Shown piece after piece: positions 1 to 13,913 of a DNA stretch of 64,000 bases. The notes under the pieces are model-generated. The model searched no databases and had not been told where the DNA came from. It saw nothing but the letters and a program-made list of their open reading frames with translations. A program made the translations under genes and the position numbers. Positions within the stretch are counted from its first letter, which is position 1. Each line of letters starts with the position of its first letter. Source of the DNA: Paramecium sonneborni (taxonomy: Eukaryota > Ciliophora > Oligohymenophorea > Peniculida > Parameciidae); the NCBI GenBank assembly GCA_905182985.1, contig CAJJDN010000111.1, positions 149,922 to 213,921 of the forward strand, in the 5' to 3' direction.

Positions 1-1839
1 ATAAAATTACATATCAAAATTATTTCTAATTTATTCTAAAGTCTTTTCAGACATACCAACTCCATTATCTTCGACTGTAAAAACTATACATGATTTATAT
101 TCATTTACATTTACAATAATTAAACCAAATTAATTTGTAAATTTTATTGAATTATCTATTAAATTAACTAAAATTCTAAGTATTCTTTCCTTATCACTAT
201 TAATAATATAATTAGCATTAGTATTAAGTTAAAAATCTAATTATTTTTCTTTGCATTCCTAATTAAACAACTCTTTCAAAATATCAAATATTTCATATAA
301 ATCAAACTGAGAAATATTCAAATTAAAGTTTTTACAATCAATTTAAGCATAATCTAAAATGTCATTTAATTAAAACATAAGTTTTTTAGCTGAAATTATT
401 GCTGGCTATAAATTTTTATCTCTAATATTGGGTTAAATCAAAGTAGATAATGCATTTAACTACGATAAAGTACTATTCATAGGAGTTCTGAGTTCATGAC
501 ATAATGAATTTAAAAGTGCTTATTGATATTTGTATCTAATATTTAATTACCTTAATTCTTCCTTATTAGTTATGTTTTCAATCAAAAAAAGATAATGTAT
601 TTGATTATTTATTTCAATTTCATAAACTTTGATTCTTAAATAACACTTCAATGTCCCAACATCCTAAATAATCTTGATTATTTATATATTTTATCCAATT
701 GATTAAACAGAATAATCTGCATTGTTTGTCATTGAAGGAGATTTTTATGCAAATTTCTTAAACAGTAAATTTAAATTTCTAAATCTTGTCTTCGTAGTCA
801 TAACTTCATCTCTTATCTAATTATTTGTATTAGAACTCTAAGCAACATTATTATTTATATTTGTATTAGTACCTCCATCTATATTGATTGAACATTATTC
901 ATTTAAACTCTTTGATATCATTGACAACTATCGACCCTTTAAGAATCTTCTACTCTAACGATTGCTTTAATTAGAACCTCCCTATCTTATTGATTTACTT
1001 TCCCATGATTCACAACTTATTTTCATTATAAATATTTACCTTTCTAATAATGAATCTAAACTCAAAATTATGTTTCTTCCATCATTATCTGATACTTTTA
1101 AATACTATAATAATTTTTAATTATTTATCACCATCTCAAATACATTATTCATTAATCCTATTCCAAATGGTAATAAATTCCATATCTAAGGTATATCTAA
1201 ATTTGTTGTAGATCTCTATGATACCAATTCCTTCTCTGAATATATATTCATTAAACTTTCCTTGTATTACTCAAACGGATTCTTTAAATTTATTTATTTT
1301 AACTCTCTCAAATTATTTTGGATATTTAAACTCCTAAATACACTACTACATTATTCATCTTATTCTGATTAATCTTTAACAAGTTATGGAATTTGCTCTA
1401 AGTTATATTTACTTGTATCTAACGATTACTTCTTAAATTCCATCTAATCATTCTCTTTCTTCAAATACAACATCCAATGATTTAAAGGTTACCATAAAAT
1501 ACATGTCAACAATTCTGTTATGTACAGTTATTCCTTTTATTATAAGAACGTTCTAATAAAAAAATAAAACAGAATTAAGTGCTTCATAAATTTATGCCAT
1601 TTTTATGCATCTTCAAATTGTGTTATCAGAATCACTATAAAAGTACCTAATTAAAGAGTATTTATTTAAGGAATATCCTTATATATAAATTCCATATTAA
1701 GAACACATAACATTGACACTCCTATATTATTTGCATAAATATTTTATTTTTTTAGTGTCTCCAAAACTAATAATAAAATTGAAATTCCTAAGGAAATTGA
1801 GTTGATTATAATGTATTATAGTGATCTTTCTTCATTCAT
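1..1839 (-). CDS. membrane histidine kinase, partial (3' end off the left edge)
   Basis: A sensor kinase of a two-component phosphorelay. Start ATG is at 1839; the N-terminal half is hydrophobic, with several predicted membrane segments. The H-box reads HELRTPMN (DNA about 475-520; the His codon lies in the ATGAC near 495). An N-box LVNLIDNSIKFT follows, and a G1-type VEDNGVGM about 25 codons before the edge. The remaining ATPase lobe and any receiver domain lie outside the window. TAA/TAG are read as Gln. Order (membrane part, HisKA, HATPase) matches ciliate hybrid kinases and resembles the complete kinase at 22490-25122. Introns in the membrane part were not all resolved. Family assignment is strong; the sensed signal is unknown. 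Confidence 0.85.
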
Positions 1840-2059
1840 TATTATCTCCACTAGAAAAAAAGTGTTTTTTATTGAAATTTACACAAAGAGATAACTTGTA
1901 TAATTTAGCATTTTAAAATAAATATATCACAATTCCAACAATCTTTTTTTAGTAGATAATTTATTATCTTCTCATTAAATTTAGAACACTGATGTATTAT
2001 TAGCACTCATTTATTATACATGTATAAATCTTTTCAAATTTATACTAATTTATTGAAAA
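1840..2059. other. intergenic spacer between divergent genes
   Basis: A+T-rich spacer between the start of the histidine kinase and an uncertain rightward gene. It presumably holds the promoter of the kinase on the minus strand. I see no RNA gene or repeat. Confidence 0.4.
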
Positions 2060-2545
2060 ATGAAACAAAACATTCTAAATTGCTACTCTTAGATTTACTC
2101 TTTATAAATCTATGAAATAGCCGTGTGAATACTTTCTATTAATTGAATAAAATTTAGAGATACTTTTATTTACAGTTAGAAAGTGGAGGAAAATTATTAT
2201 AAATTTTACAAGATAATTATTTTATTTAATTTTATGGTTGAAAAAGAATCTAAGTTAATATTGATTGATTACACTAGACTATAAACTATAATAAAATAAG
2301 CTTTTTATTAATGATTGTAGATGATATTTATTGAAAATATCTATTAGTAAAAATAATTAAAATTGACTTTTTATGAGGTAAATGATAAAAATAATAAAAT
2401 TGTATAAGAGATATTAAAAATAAAAGAAATACATTAAGAGAGTAATAAATGTTTAAAGAAATAGAAAAGAAACAATTCAAACAGAATGATTTCAGAATTT
2501 GTTAATGAGAGAAATTAGGATAGATAAAATAATTAATTAAGTTGA
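2060..2545 (+). CDS. uncertain small gene or remnant
   Basis: Coding-looking pieces on the plus strand that I cannot join with certainty. The first begins with ATG at 2060 ([19 protein letters not shown]), and splicing a GTGTG...TTTAG segment leads to [15 protein letters not shown]. The last is an open frame from ATG 2321 to TGA 2543-2545 (74 codons) with Lys/Gln/Asn-rich, ciliate-like codon use. One TGA (near 2314) remains in frame between pieces. It could be a real gene with an unrecognised intron, or a decaying one. No family recognised. It ends 29 bp before the next start codon. Confidence 0.3.
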
Positions 2546-2574
2546 GAAATAATAATATTGATTCTATAAAAAAA

Positions 2575-3453
2575 ATGAATATAGGTTGGATTGGGACAGG
2601 TGTAATGGGTGTATCAATGTGTAAACATATTATGAAAGCAGGGCATAAATTACGAATATTCAACAGAACAATAGCAAAAGCCTAACCATTAATAGAAGCC
2701 GGAGCAGAATTTGTTTAACCAAAAGAATTGGCTGAAAAAAGCGATGCAGTGTTTTTAATGTTAGGATATCCAAAGGATGTAGAATAGGTAGTATTAGGAG
2801 AATAAGGAATATTAAATAATATGAAGAAAGGAGCATTGTTAATTGATCACACAACATCATCTCCTGAATTAGCAGAGAGAATATTTAAAGAGGCAAGTGA
2901 GAGAGGAATAGATTCTATTGATGCTCCAGTTAGTGGAGGAGATATAGGAGCTCGTGAAGGAAGATTAGTAGTGATGTGTGGAGGTTAGTAGTAAGCTTTG
3001 GATAGAATAAATGAGGTATTAAAAGTATATAGTGGAAATATATAATTGATGGGTAATGCTGGATTAGGTTAACATACTAAGATGGTGAATTAAATTGTTT
3101 TGGCAGGTAATATGATAGGAACAGTTGAAGGTTTATTATATGGACATAAATGTGGATTGAATTTGGAATAATTAATAAATACAATCAAGAGTGGTGCAGC
3201 TAATTCAACAGCTTGGAGTGTTTTAGGATTGAGAATGGTTAAAGGAGATTTTGAACCAGGATTTTATGTAGAACATTTTATTAAAGATTTAAATATAGCG
3301 ATAAATGAAGCTAATAGAATGAATTTATGTTTACCAGGGTTAGCATTAGTGAAATAATTATATCATGCATTAGTTGCTTAAGGTGGAGGAAGAAACGGAA
3401 CTTAAGCATTACTTTTAGCATTAGAAACATTGAATAACCATAAGATTAGATGA
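2575..3453 (+). CDS. 3-hydroxyisobutyrate dehydrogenase-like / beta-hydroxyacid dehydrogenase
   Basis: Single uninterrupted 292-codon frame, the usual size for this family of NAD(P)-dependent oxidoreductases (valine catabolism or related beta-hydroxyacid oxidation). The N-terminus [20 protein letters not shown] is the Rossmann GxGxMG dinucleotide-binding fold. [14 protein letters not shown] near residue 120 is the family substrate-binding signature. [14 protein letters not shown] near residue 170 carries the catalytic Lys region. The C-terminal half is all helical, as expected. It ends with TGA at 3451. At least 15 in-frame TAA/TAG codons read as Gln. Exact substrate (hydroxyisobutyrate, glyoxylate/succinic semialdehyde or similar) cannot be told from sequence. 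Confidence 0.92.
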
Positions 3454-3494
3454 TGATGATCAATATTAATTTAATATAAATTATAAATTCTGTT

Positions 3495-6356
<2,862 letters not shown>

Positions 6357-6477
6357 AATTATCAATTATAAAAACTTATTTTACTTTCTCAGCTTTTCAC
6401 TATAATTCATATATCTCAGCTGAAAATAAGAATTAGTTATTGTTATAATAATTTTAATTTTCTTTTTGTTTAAAATA

Positions 6478-7180
6478 TCATACTTTGATATGTGTTGCAA
6501 CTGCGTTGTCTAATTTTTCGAAAAACTCTTGTGAATCATATAACAAATGCTCTTCATTTATTTCATATTCAAGGTAAGCGCCCTAATATAATTTATTCGA
6601 TATTATACTTTCTATTAAAAATAATTGGCAACTTCTGCATTTACTTAATCAGCTGGGGCAGAACTTTATTCTAAAGCACATTTACTTGGAGTTTAACACT
6701 AAAATTCATATGTTTTCTTTTTTACATTATTTTAATATCCTGGATGAGTTGGAGTTACAAATGGTAAACTTGTATTGAATACTTTGCCACATGATTAACA
6801 TGATAAATAAGATCCTGCTATTTTCTATGCTAATGATTCAGATAATTTGAATCTAATAGCCAAATTGACACCATCTAATAAACGATCTAATCTAATTATT
6901 ATTCATTTAAATATTTACTTCTCAGCTTCAACAGCACTATTAGGGAATCCAAATAACAATGCACCATTTTTTTAAGTTGATTACAATTGAACTTATTCAG
7001 CCAATCTAGCAACACTGTCCTAACAATATTTTAATCACTTACTTCTCCACCTGTCTTCTAAGCATCTATTATAGAATATTAAACAAATTATCTAAAAGTA
7101 TATTTAATTCAATACTTCTCCACTAAATTTCTAATGAATGGATTTGATTACAAAAATACAATCTTTGGATATTGAGGCAT
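6478..7180 (-). CDS. adenylate kinase-like protein lacking the P-loop
   Basis: 200 codons after removing four introns (24, 23, 27 and 26 nt). Overall fold signature of adenylate kinase: N-terminal strand PKIVFL, then LVEK at the usual distance, NGALLFGFPNSAVEAEKLD (equivalent to the GF(L)IDGFPRT...AE region), LAIRFKLS strand, a lid segment with CQSCGKVFN, and a final YFQQKGAYLEYEI strand-helix. The Walker A loop GxPGSGKGT is replaced by QSNPFIRN, and the Arg after GFP is Asn. It is therefore probably not a phosphotransferase; structural or axonemal roles are possible. The TGA stop is 6478-6480; the start is the first in-frame ATG. Confidence 0.7.
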
Positions 7181-8103
7181 TTTTGCTGTGTATTTAAATT
7201 AGTCATATATAACTGACTCTGTGAAGAATAAATGAAGTTATTAAGCTCTTTGGATTGCCAACCTTGAATTGCCAAAAAATTATTGATTCATTATTATTAT
7301 TAATAAAATTATATTATATCATTGAATCTCTAAATATTCATTATTTATAAATTAATATTCGTAATCTTAAACTATCAGTATTCTTTTCATTATAATCCTT
7401 AATCCAATAAAATTATTTTTAATTTAACTAACATATGATTCTTCTTCAAATATTTATAAATACTTTAAGTAACTTTCTTTTTAAATTAACCAATTCCATA
7501 TAATTATTATATTCAAAGTAAAAATATTTATATTATATGATAATAGGAAATCTTTAAATGTTATAATCACTCATAAAATATTGGATTAAGTAAAAATTTA
7601 AACAAATTTAATTCAAAATCGAAAAAATTTTTAAATCCTTTGGAACTAGTCTTCTAAAATATACTTTATACACTCTTTTCTTTTTATTGAATTGATATAA
7701 CAATTGAAAAAGTAGATTTTTCCAATTTTTTTGATTGCATTTTGAAATTTCTAATATTTTACTCATTGATCAATACTTAAAAAAATAAATTTAGTAGTAT
7801 TTTTTCTTAGAAAAAAAGAAATTGAAACCATTATTTAATCTTAAACTTTGGTATTATTTTTTTTAGAAATCTCTCTAAAGTTGAAATGTTTATTTAATAT
7901 TTTGTATTATTAATAAAGGTAATTTAATAAATAAGCTTAAATTTAACATTACATGTATAAATAATAATCAAAGTTAATAATTCATTGGATTCTAATGTTA
8001 TAATTTATTACAGAAAGATTAAATTGATAATTATTTATTTATCAAGCTAAATATAACAATGTAATTGACATCTATTATATTATTTTTATTAATCTCTCAA
8101 ATT
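7181..8103. other. intergenic, about 920 bp
   Basis: Very A+T-rich, many T and A runs, TGA codons scattered in all frames on both strands. I see no convincing coding segment, RNA gene or repeat. It separates two divergently transcribed genes, so both promoters should lie here. Confidence 0.5.
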
Positions 8104-9817
8104 ATGAATAAGATCTAGACCTCCTTTTTAAATCGTTGTTTTCGATCAAATTTAGGAAAATTTAAAATGAGAACCCAGATATTAATTATTAATGGTATAA
8201 TTTTGGCAATTATCATTCCTTCAATCATATTGACCTAGACGATAAATTTATATTATGTTTAGAATATACTAAGCAATTCAGAAAAGGATTGTATGCTGAA
8301 GTAGATGTTTAATCACTTAACAAATTCAGCAGATTCAATTAATGAATAACTCAATTCTTTATTTACAAGAAGTATAAATTCATAAATTATACAAGCGTAA
8401 ATTACTCTTACTAATTTGAATTAATTATATTGGCTTTAATTAAGAAATAATATCTGGATCAATAAACCAATCACTCGTCTATGTGACTATAATTCCACTC
8501 ATATGCCTCCTGAACATTCTTATTCTATTCCATGTTATCAGTATTTTGCACTTAATTAAAACGATATTGAACCATTAGAAGATTAAACATAATACATAAT
8601 TAGAAATCATACTTTTTTAATAAGTTCGATTATTTTAAGTATGATGGGTCTTGATGATCCATTTATTCCTAATTAATTTTATTTTGTATCTTCAATAGAT
8701 TTTTATGAATTCTATTATATTTACCCATAAGAGGTAAAGTTAGAAAATTTCCATCCATCAGACAGAATTTGGTATCAATAACATTTTCTAAATTTACAAA
8801 AAGATAAACGCAATAATACTCAATTAAGTGATGTTTATAAATATTTTGGAAATGAACCTACTTATTCTATGACTATGACGTAATCAATGTTAAATTTAAA
8901 TTTGGATGTTGAAGGAATTTTTTGTTCAGACATAATTTTTTAGAATAATATGATTAGGATTGAAACCATTAATATTATGATAGCTGATTAAAAAGGGTAA
9001 TTATTATTGACAAATTATAAAAATAAAGAAATATCTAATTCATCCCAACTTAAAAACTTCGCAGATTCAGAAATAACAGGATTCAATTCTGAAGATTGGA
9101 ATTCTCTAATTAATTATTACTAAAACAATACTGTAGAGTCTTCTTGTCATTTAAATACAATCAATATTTTATGCAGATATAACACAGTTTATGAAAAAGA
9201 TGTTGTAATAACAATATAAAAGCTTAGAAATATCAATTATTATTTGATTCTCTTTAATGATTTGTAAATTGAGAATGATATTACTGAATAAATGAAAGAT
9301 TTAAATCAAATATTGCATTAAGAAATTTAATAGATAGCACTTAGTGCAATATTCATTTCCATATTTTTAATTTTTGTCTCAATTGTTTTAATTTATTTAA
9401 TTTTTTTACCCATTTATCAAGTGATTAATTAATCAACTTTATTTCTCAAAAAAAGTCAGTAACTTAATAAAACTCAATCATTTCTTTTTAAAAATTAAAT
9501 TCGAAATAAAATATTAAAAAAAAGAGAAGAACAATATACTAGCAGTAATTTATATAATTAAAATAGGTAATGCTTTAATTTAGTTTAAAGTTCTTTTTGA
9601 TTCATTGTTTGATAGAGTCTTAACATAAACAATGACAATAAATCCATAATGTAAAATACTTTAAAAATTTAAATACCCCAGAAAAAATACACTTTATTTT
9701 TTGAAAATACAGAGAATTTTAAAGAAAGATTTAATTAAAGATAATTTAGATGGAAAATATAATGAGAATTGGAATAAGATATTTAATCTAAGGACATTAT
9801 TCAGTTTAAAAAATTGA
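8104..9817 (+). CDS. two-TM receptor-like protein, short paralogue of the sensor-TPR-VWA protein
   Basis: 563 codons with one 22-nt intron (9545-9566). An N-terminal cytoplasmic stretch is followed by a membrane segment (TQILIINGIILAIIIPSIIL), a long ectodomain of about 370 residues, a second membrane segment (ALSAIFISIFLIFVSIVLIY) and a short Lys/Gln-rich tail. Topology and position of the ectodomain match the N-terminal part of the protein at 45627-48790 (Cache-like sensor region), but the TPR and VWA parts are missing. A downstream stop could mean a truncated copy or a distinct short receptor. It converges on the permease gene, 76 bp away. Function inferred only from topology. Confidence 0.65.
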
Positions 9818-9893
9818 ATCATATTGATTTTAAATTCTTTTGCTATTAAATAATGTTAAATCTCAATAAGTTTTATTGTATTATAAATTTTAT

Positions 9894-11220
9894 TCACATT
9901 AAACCTTTAATAGATTCATATGATCCAAATACTATTGCTAAGGCTGTAAAAATTGACATAAAAAAATATTCTAATTTTAATCTAAGACTGGTTTCTTAAT
10001 TTTTAAAGCAAATCCAATGTGCTAATAATGGTATCAAAAACTATTTAAATAAATATCTATAATACTTAACAAAATGAACCAAAGAAACTTCCAATTAAAT
10101 TAATAAATTATGATAAATCAGGTATTTTGTATGATATGAAATAAATCATTATCATTAACAGCCCTCTGATAATTAATGAAATTTTATCTAAAACAAATAC
10201 ACTTTCATTTTCATCTTCAGATTGATCAAACTGTTTGTAAGTTAGTTATGAAAAATGTTCTTCAATGATTTATACAGCTGGAAATAGTTAAAGTGCATAT
10301 GTCATTAATATACAAATTCCATAAGCAATCATTGTAATTGATCTTAGATAAAGATTTTGAATATTAAAAATTATTATTTAATTTAAATTATCTTTGTAAC
10401 CCCAAATTGCAAAAGTTGTAATAAAAATTGCAATAAAAAAACATAAATAAAGTGAGATTTCTTAATATCTTTAAAAAGGTTTTTTATTGTTCATGTCATT
10501 TCTGATTGGTAGAATAGTCAAATTACATTATAATGTTAAACAGGCTATTCCAATAAATTAAAATGTATCTAATTATATTCAGATATTACTTTATAAATTA
10601 ATACTAGGTCCAAATGTAATACCTTCGATATATATTAAATTTAAGCAATCAAAAAAAACTACAATGAATGTAAGTAAATTAACATAAAAACCTAGTTTGC
10701 TTACATAATGAAAGTACTTCATCCTTCTTACTAAGGACAAAGGAATAATCAAAATCAAGGTTAATGAGAAAATTGTTAATTTTGACAAAGGAATATTTAT
10801 TTAATTAAGAACTGCATTAGTTGATTGATATAAAAATATTAGATAGGCACAACAAACTCCAATTTAGGACAGGATAATCATTATATTAGTTATCTATGGC
10901 CAAACCCATTTCAAAGTTAATTGAACTACATCTCCAAAAAGTAATTTTCTGTTTGAGTAATAATCTGCCACTTCAATTAAGAATGTATTAGATCATAAAT
11001 GTAAATAAAAATACTTTATGGTGCAAAAGAGTACTGGAATTGTTATTATAATAGAACCTAACCATCCTACTTTATTAGCTGCAAATGGAAATGTAATTGC
11101 TCCAATTCCAATTATTGATTTAATAAAATTAAAAAATGCCTATTTTTCGTCTTAAACATGAGGTATAGATGGTTTTTATTCAATAGGATCAATATCCATA
11201 TCTCTATCATTAATATTCAT
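9894..11220 (-). pseudogene. amino-acid/auxin permease family transporter with in-frame TGA
   Basis: Multi-pass transporter of the AAAP (SLC36/38-like) family. TM1 reads NFIKSIIGIGAITFPFA, followed by QIGVCCAYLIFLYQ, a TM with the LVRRMKYFHYVSKLGF loop, later segments, and LRSITMIAYGICILMTYAL. The last part ends GSFFGSFC...PLLAHWICFKNQ. Two introns are clear (10569-10589, 21 nt; 10041-10065, 25 nt). After TM2 an in-frame TGA at 10993-10995 interrupts an otherwise continuous frame (YFYLHL-stop-SNTFLIEVADYY). No GT...AG intron of suitable length and phase removes it. Either a recent null allele, a base error or recoding. The rest of the gene is intact, so the damage, if real, is recent. Confidence 0.7.
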
Positions 11221-11471
11221 TTATTATTTGATATATAAATTATAGTTTTTATTTATTCAAATATACTTAAGATTTGAATAATGAATTTAGAATCTTAAAA
11301 TATATTTTATTACATTATACTTATTTATTGTTCATAAGAAGTATATTAATACTTTAAAAACGAATTCATATAGTATTATTATATTATTTAATTAATAAAA
11401 GAAAAACAAATATTAGAAATACAGAAATAAAATAGTAAATATCTTTTAATAAATAATTATATTTTTAATAA
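11221..11471. other. intergenic spacer between divergent genes
   Basis: About 250 bp of A+T-rich DNA between the permease start and the EF-hand gene start; presumably holds both promoters. Nothing else visible. Confidence 0.4.
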
Positions 11472-12066
11472 ATGGCACGAAGAGGATAATAACCACCACC
11501 ATAATAAGCTCCAGTTGCTTAAAAGAATCAACCAGGTAAATTCAATCCAGCTGAATTTGTTAAACCTGGTTTGACAGAAGAAGAAGTCTTAGAAATCAAA
11601 GAAGCATTTGACTTATTTGATACAGACGGGTTATTTTATATAATTAAATTAGAGGTTAATCAATTGATCCAAAAGAATTAAAAGCTGCTATGACTTCTTT
11701 AGGATTTGAAGCAAAAAATCAAACTATTTACTAAATGATTAGTGATTTAGATACAGATGGAAGTGGTTAAATTGATTTTGCAGAATTTTTGAAATTAATG
11801 ACTGCTAGAATTAGTGAAAGAGATTCTAGAGCTGATATCTAAGTAAATTATACCTTAAATTATATTAGAAAGTCTTTAATTTGTTTGATTCAGAGAGAGC
11901 AGGAGTTATTACCTTAAAAGATCTTAGAAAGGTTGCTAAAGAATTAGGAGAAACTATGGATGATTCAGAATTATAAGAAATGATTGACAGAGCTGACTCA
12001 GATGGAGATGCTTAAGTCACATTTGATGATTTCTATAATATTATGACAAAAAAGACCTTTGCATGA
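11472..12066 (+). CDS. centrin/caltractin-like EF-hand protein
   Basis: 181 codons with two introns (11630-11652, 11843-11868). The N-terminus is a basic, Gln/Pro-rich extension of about 35 residues. Four EF-hand units follow in centrin order: [20 protein letters not shown], a canonical second loop [15 protein letters not shown], a degenerate third loop ([14 protein letters not shown], lacking the Asp ligands), and a fourth loop ADSDGDAQVTFDDF. The DxDG loops 1 and 2 should bind Ca2+; loop 4 probably does. Centrins act in basal bodies, the infraciliary lattice and cortical contractile structures of ciliates. Length and spacing match the family. Which subfamily it belongs to needs alignment. 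Confidence 0.9.
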
Positions 12067-12376
12067 ATTCATTATTACATAAAACATAAAAACATATTCA
12101 ATATATAATATTAATTGTCAGGTTTCAATCAACTTATTTCCTTACACTCTGTGAATAATACATCAAATTATTTTTTAAATCTAAATATTTCATATTTTTA
12201 TCATTGGAATTTAAATCTAATATTAAGACAATAAATTTTTAAACTAGACACTAATAAAAAATCAGTTCTTTAATATTAGATCTTTTCTTAAATTATATAA
12301 ATTACAATTCAAAATATTTTATTAAATCTAAATTTTTATTATACAATAAAAATTTATAATTGAAAATTTTATATGA

Positions 12377-12800
12377 TCATTGAGAATAATAATACTTATT
12401 TTTCGTAAAATTTCTAATCATATTTTCTGGTTCCAAAGATGCAGCCCAATAGTTACTTATAAAATTAGAATAATTTTTATTTTTATAGCTGGTATTAAAA
12501 GCATAGGATTCTCAGTTTTATTACAAAAGCATGTATGAACATATCCTTCTCAACAAATGATTGAAAATAGCAATATGATTTTTTATCAGTTTTATACACT
12601 TCTTATAAAACTTTTATGTTAATTTCTGATTATCTAGAATTCTAACATATATCTTTGAGAATTTAAACTCCTTTTAGTACTCTAATTCTTCCAAATAATT
12701 TAAGAAAATTTTTATAAGATAATTTTAGTTATTATGGATTGATAAGTTATGAAATCTTTAAAGTTTTTGAAACCAATTAATATATATAGTTATTTTTAAA
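12377..12800 (-). pseudogene. decayed tandem copy of the gene at 13000-13596
   Basis: Read on the minus strand, pieces match the upstream neighbour in order but in shifting frames. SYKNFLKLFG corresponds to DYKNLPKLIG. A following stretch corresponds to its central part. TENPMLL corresponds to IENPLKY one frame over, and SNYWAASLEPENMIRNF corresponds to STYFAAAEQPEKMISSH in the third frame. At least two frame changes are not explained by GT...AG introns, and there is no good start codon. The final TGA is 12377-12379. Best explained as an old tandem duplicate that has lost function. Confidence 0.65.
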
Positions 12801-12999
12801 TTTATAATAAAATTCACATACTTGTTCTTAATACTATTGATAATGATTTTATTAATTGTTTTAAGAATCATACTGATTTTAAATTAGATTGTCTTCTACA
12901 TCAGAAAAGGTAAATATTGCATAATATAAATTAAATTTATAATGGAAAATAGAAATTTATTAAATGTTGAAATTCTATTAAAAATATATTTTATAGCAT

Positions 13000-13596
13000 T
13001 CATTTTTTTTATTATTTTCTTTTTGAACTAATAATATGACTGCTAATCATCTTCTCTGGTTATTCGGCAGCAGCAAAATAAGTACTTATTCCATCTATAT
13101 ATTTTAATGGATTTTCTATTTTAGTACTGTGAATTAAATCAATTATAAATTATTTTTTAATATACTTCTTGAAAATTCCTTTTGAATTATTGTCAGTTTA
13201 ACAAATCAATCTTAAATCTGATATTTTTGTAGATATTTGTTTATCTTTCTTTTTATCTTTGTCTTTTTTGGCTTTTCTCTCATTTAAAAATTTTTTCAAG
13301 CCTTCTGAAATTGAAATTTATTTTTCATTTTACTCTATGTATTTTTGAAAATTGTTTCCAATTAATTTAGGTAAATTTTTATAATCAACTTTCTCTGAAT
13401 CTTCCTCTTATTATTTTAATAAAATATTGCTCTATTATTTTTAACTAAATTAATCTAACATATTATTCTCAGGTTCATTTAGGTATTATCTGTTTTCCAA
13501 TTAATCATTATCTACTTAATAGCAATAATTTGAATGTAATGGTTCATTTATTTACTAAGAAAATGAATTGTCTTGGAAATCAAACCCTTCTGACAT
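13000..13596 (-). CDS. hypothetical protein, charged, no introns
   Basis: Clean 199-codon frame from ATG 13596 to TGA 13000-13002, no intron needed. It begins MSEGFDFQDNSFS, is Gln/Asn-rich in the first 60 residues, then Lys-rich (NERKAKKDKDKKKDK) in the middle, and ends with a compact part ENPLKYIDGISTYFAAAEQP. No transmembrane segment or signal peptide. I do not recognise a family. A broken copy lies immediately downstream on the same strand (12377-12800), and the conserved blocks between the two copies are the middle YKNLPKLIG-type motif and the C-terminus. That supports the frame as a true protein. Confidence 0.65.
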
Positions 13597-13913
13597 TTAA
13601 AATTATTGTATAGATATATTAATTATTGAAATCTCTTATTCTATTACTTATATATATTAGGAATTTATTATAAGTTCAATAATTAAAAATTTATTCATAT
13701 TTAAAAAGTTTTTCAAGTTTCTTTCTAATATGTACAGATTTGAAGATTAATTTATTTGCAAATATTTAATTTTAGCTTTATATAAATCCAATATCACCAA
13801 TATTTTATGAGATCAATCTAAATTTTATTTATAATAACTAAATATTATTACAAAATAAATAAATATGTATATAATGTGTGTTTTTAATTTAATAAATAAT
13901 ATTATTGGTTGAG

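Noticed and set aside
9771..10080. Open plus-strand frame after the receptor-like gene
   Set aside because: It is antisense to the 3' end of the permease, whose minus-strand reading has membrane segments and family motifs.
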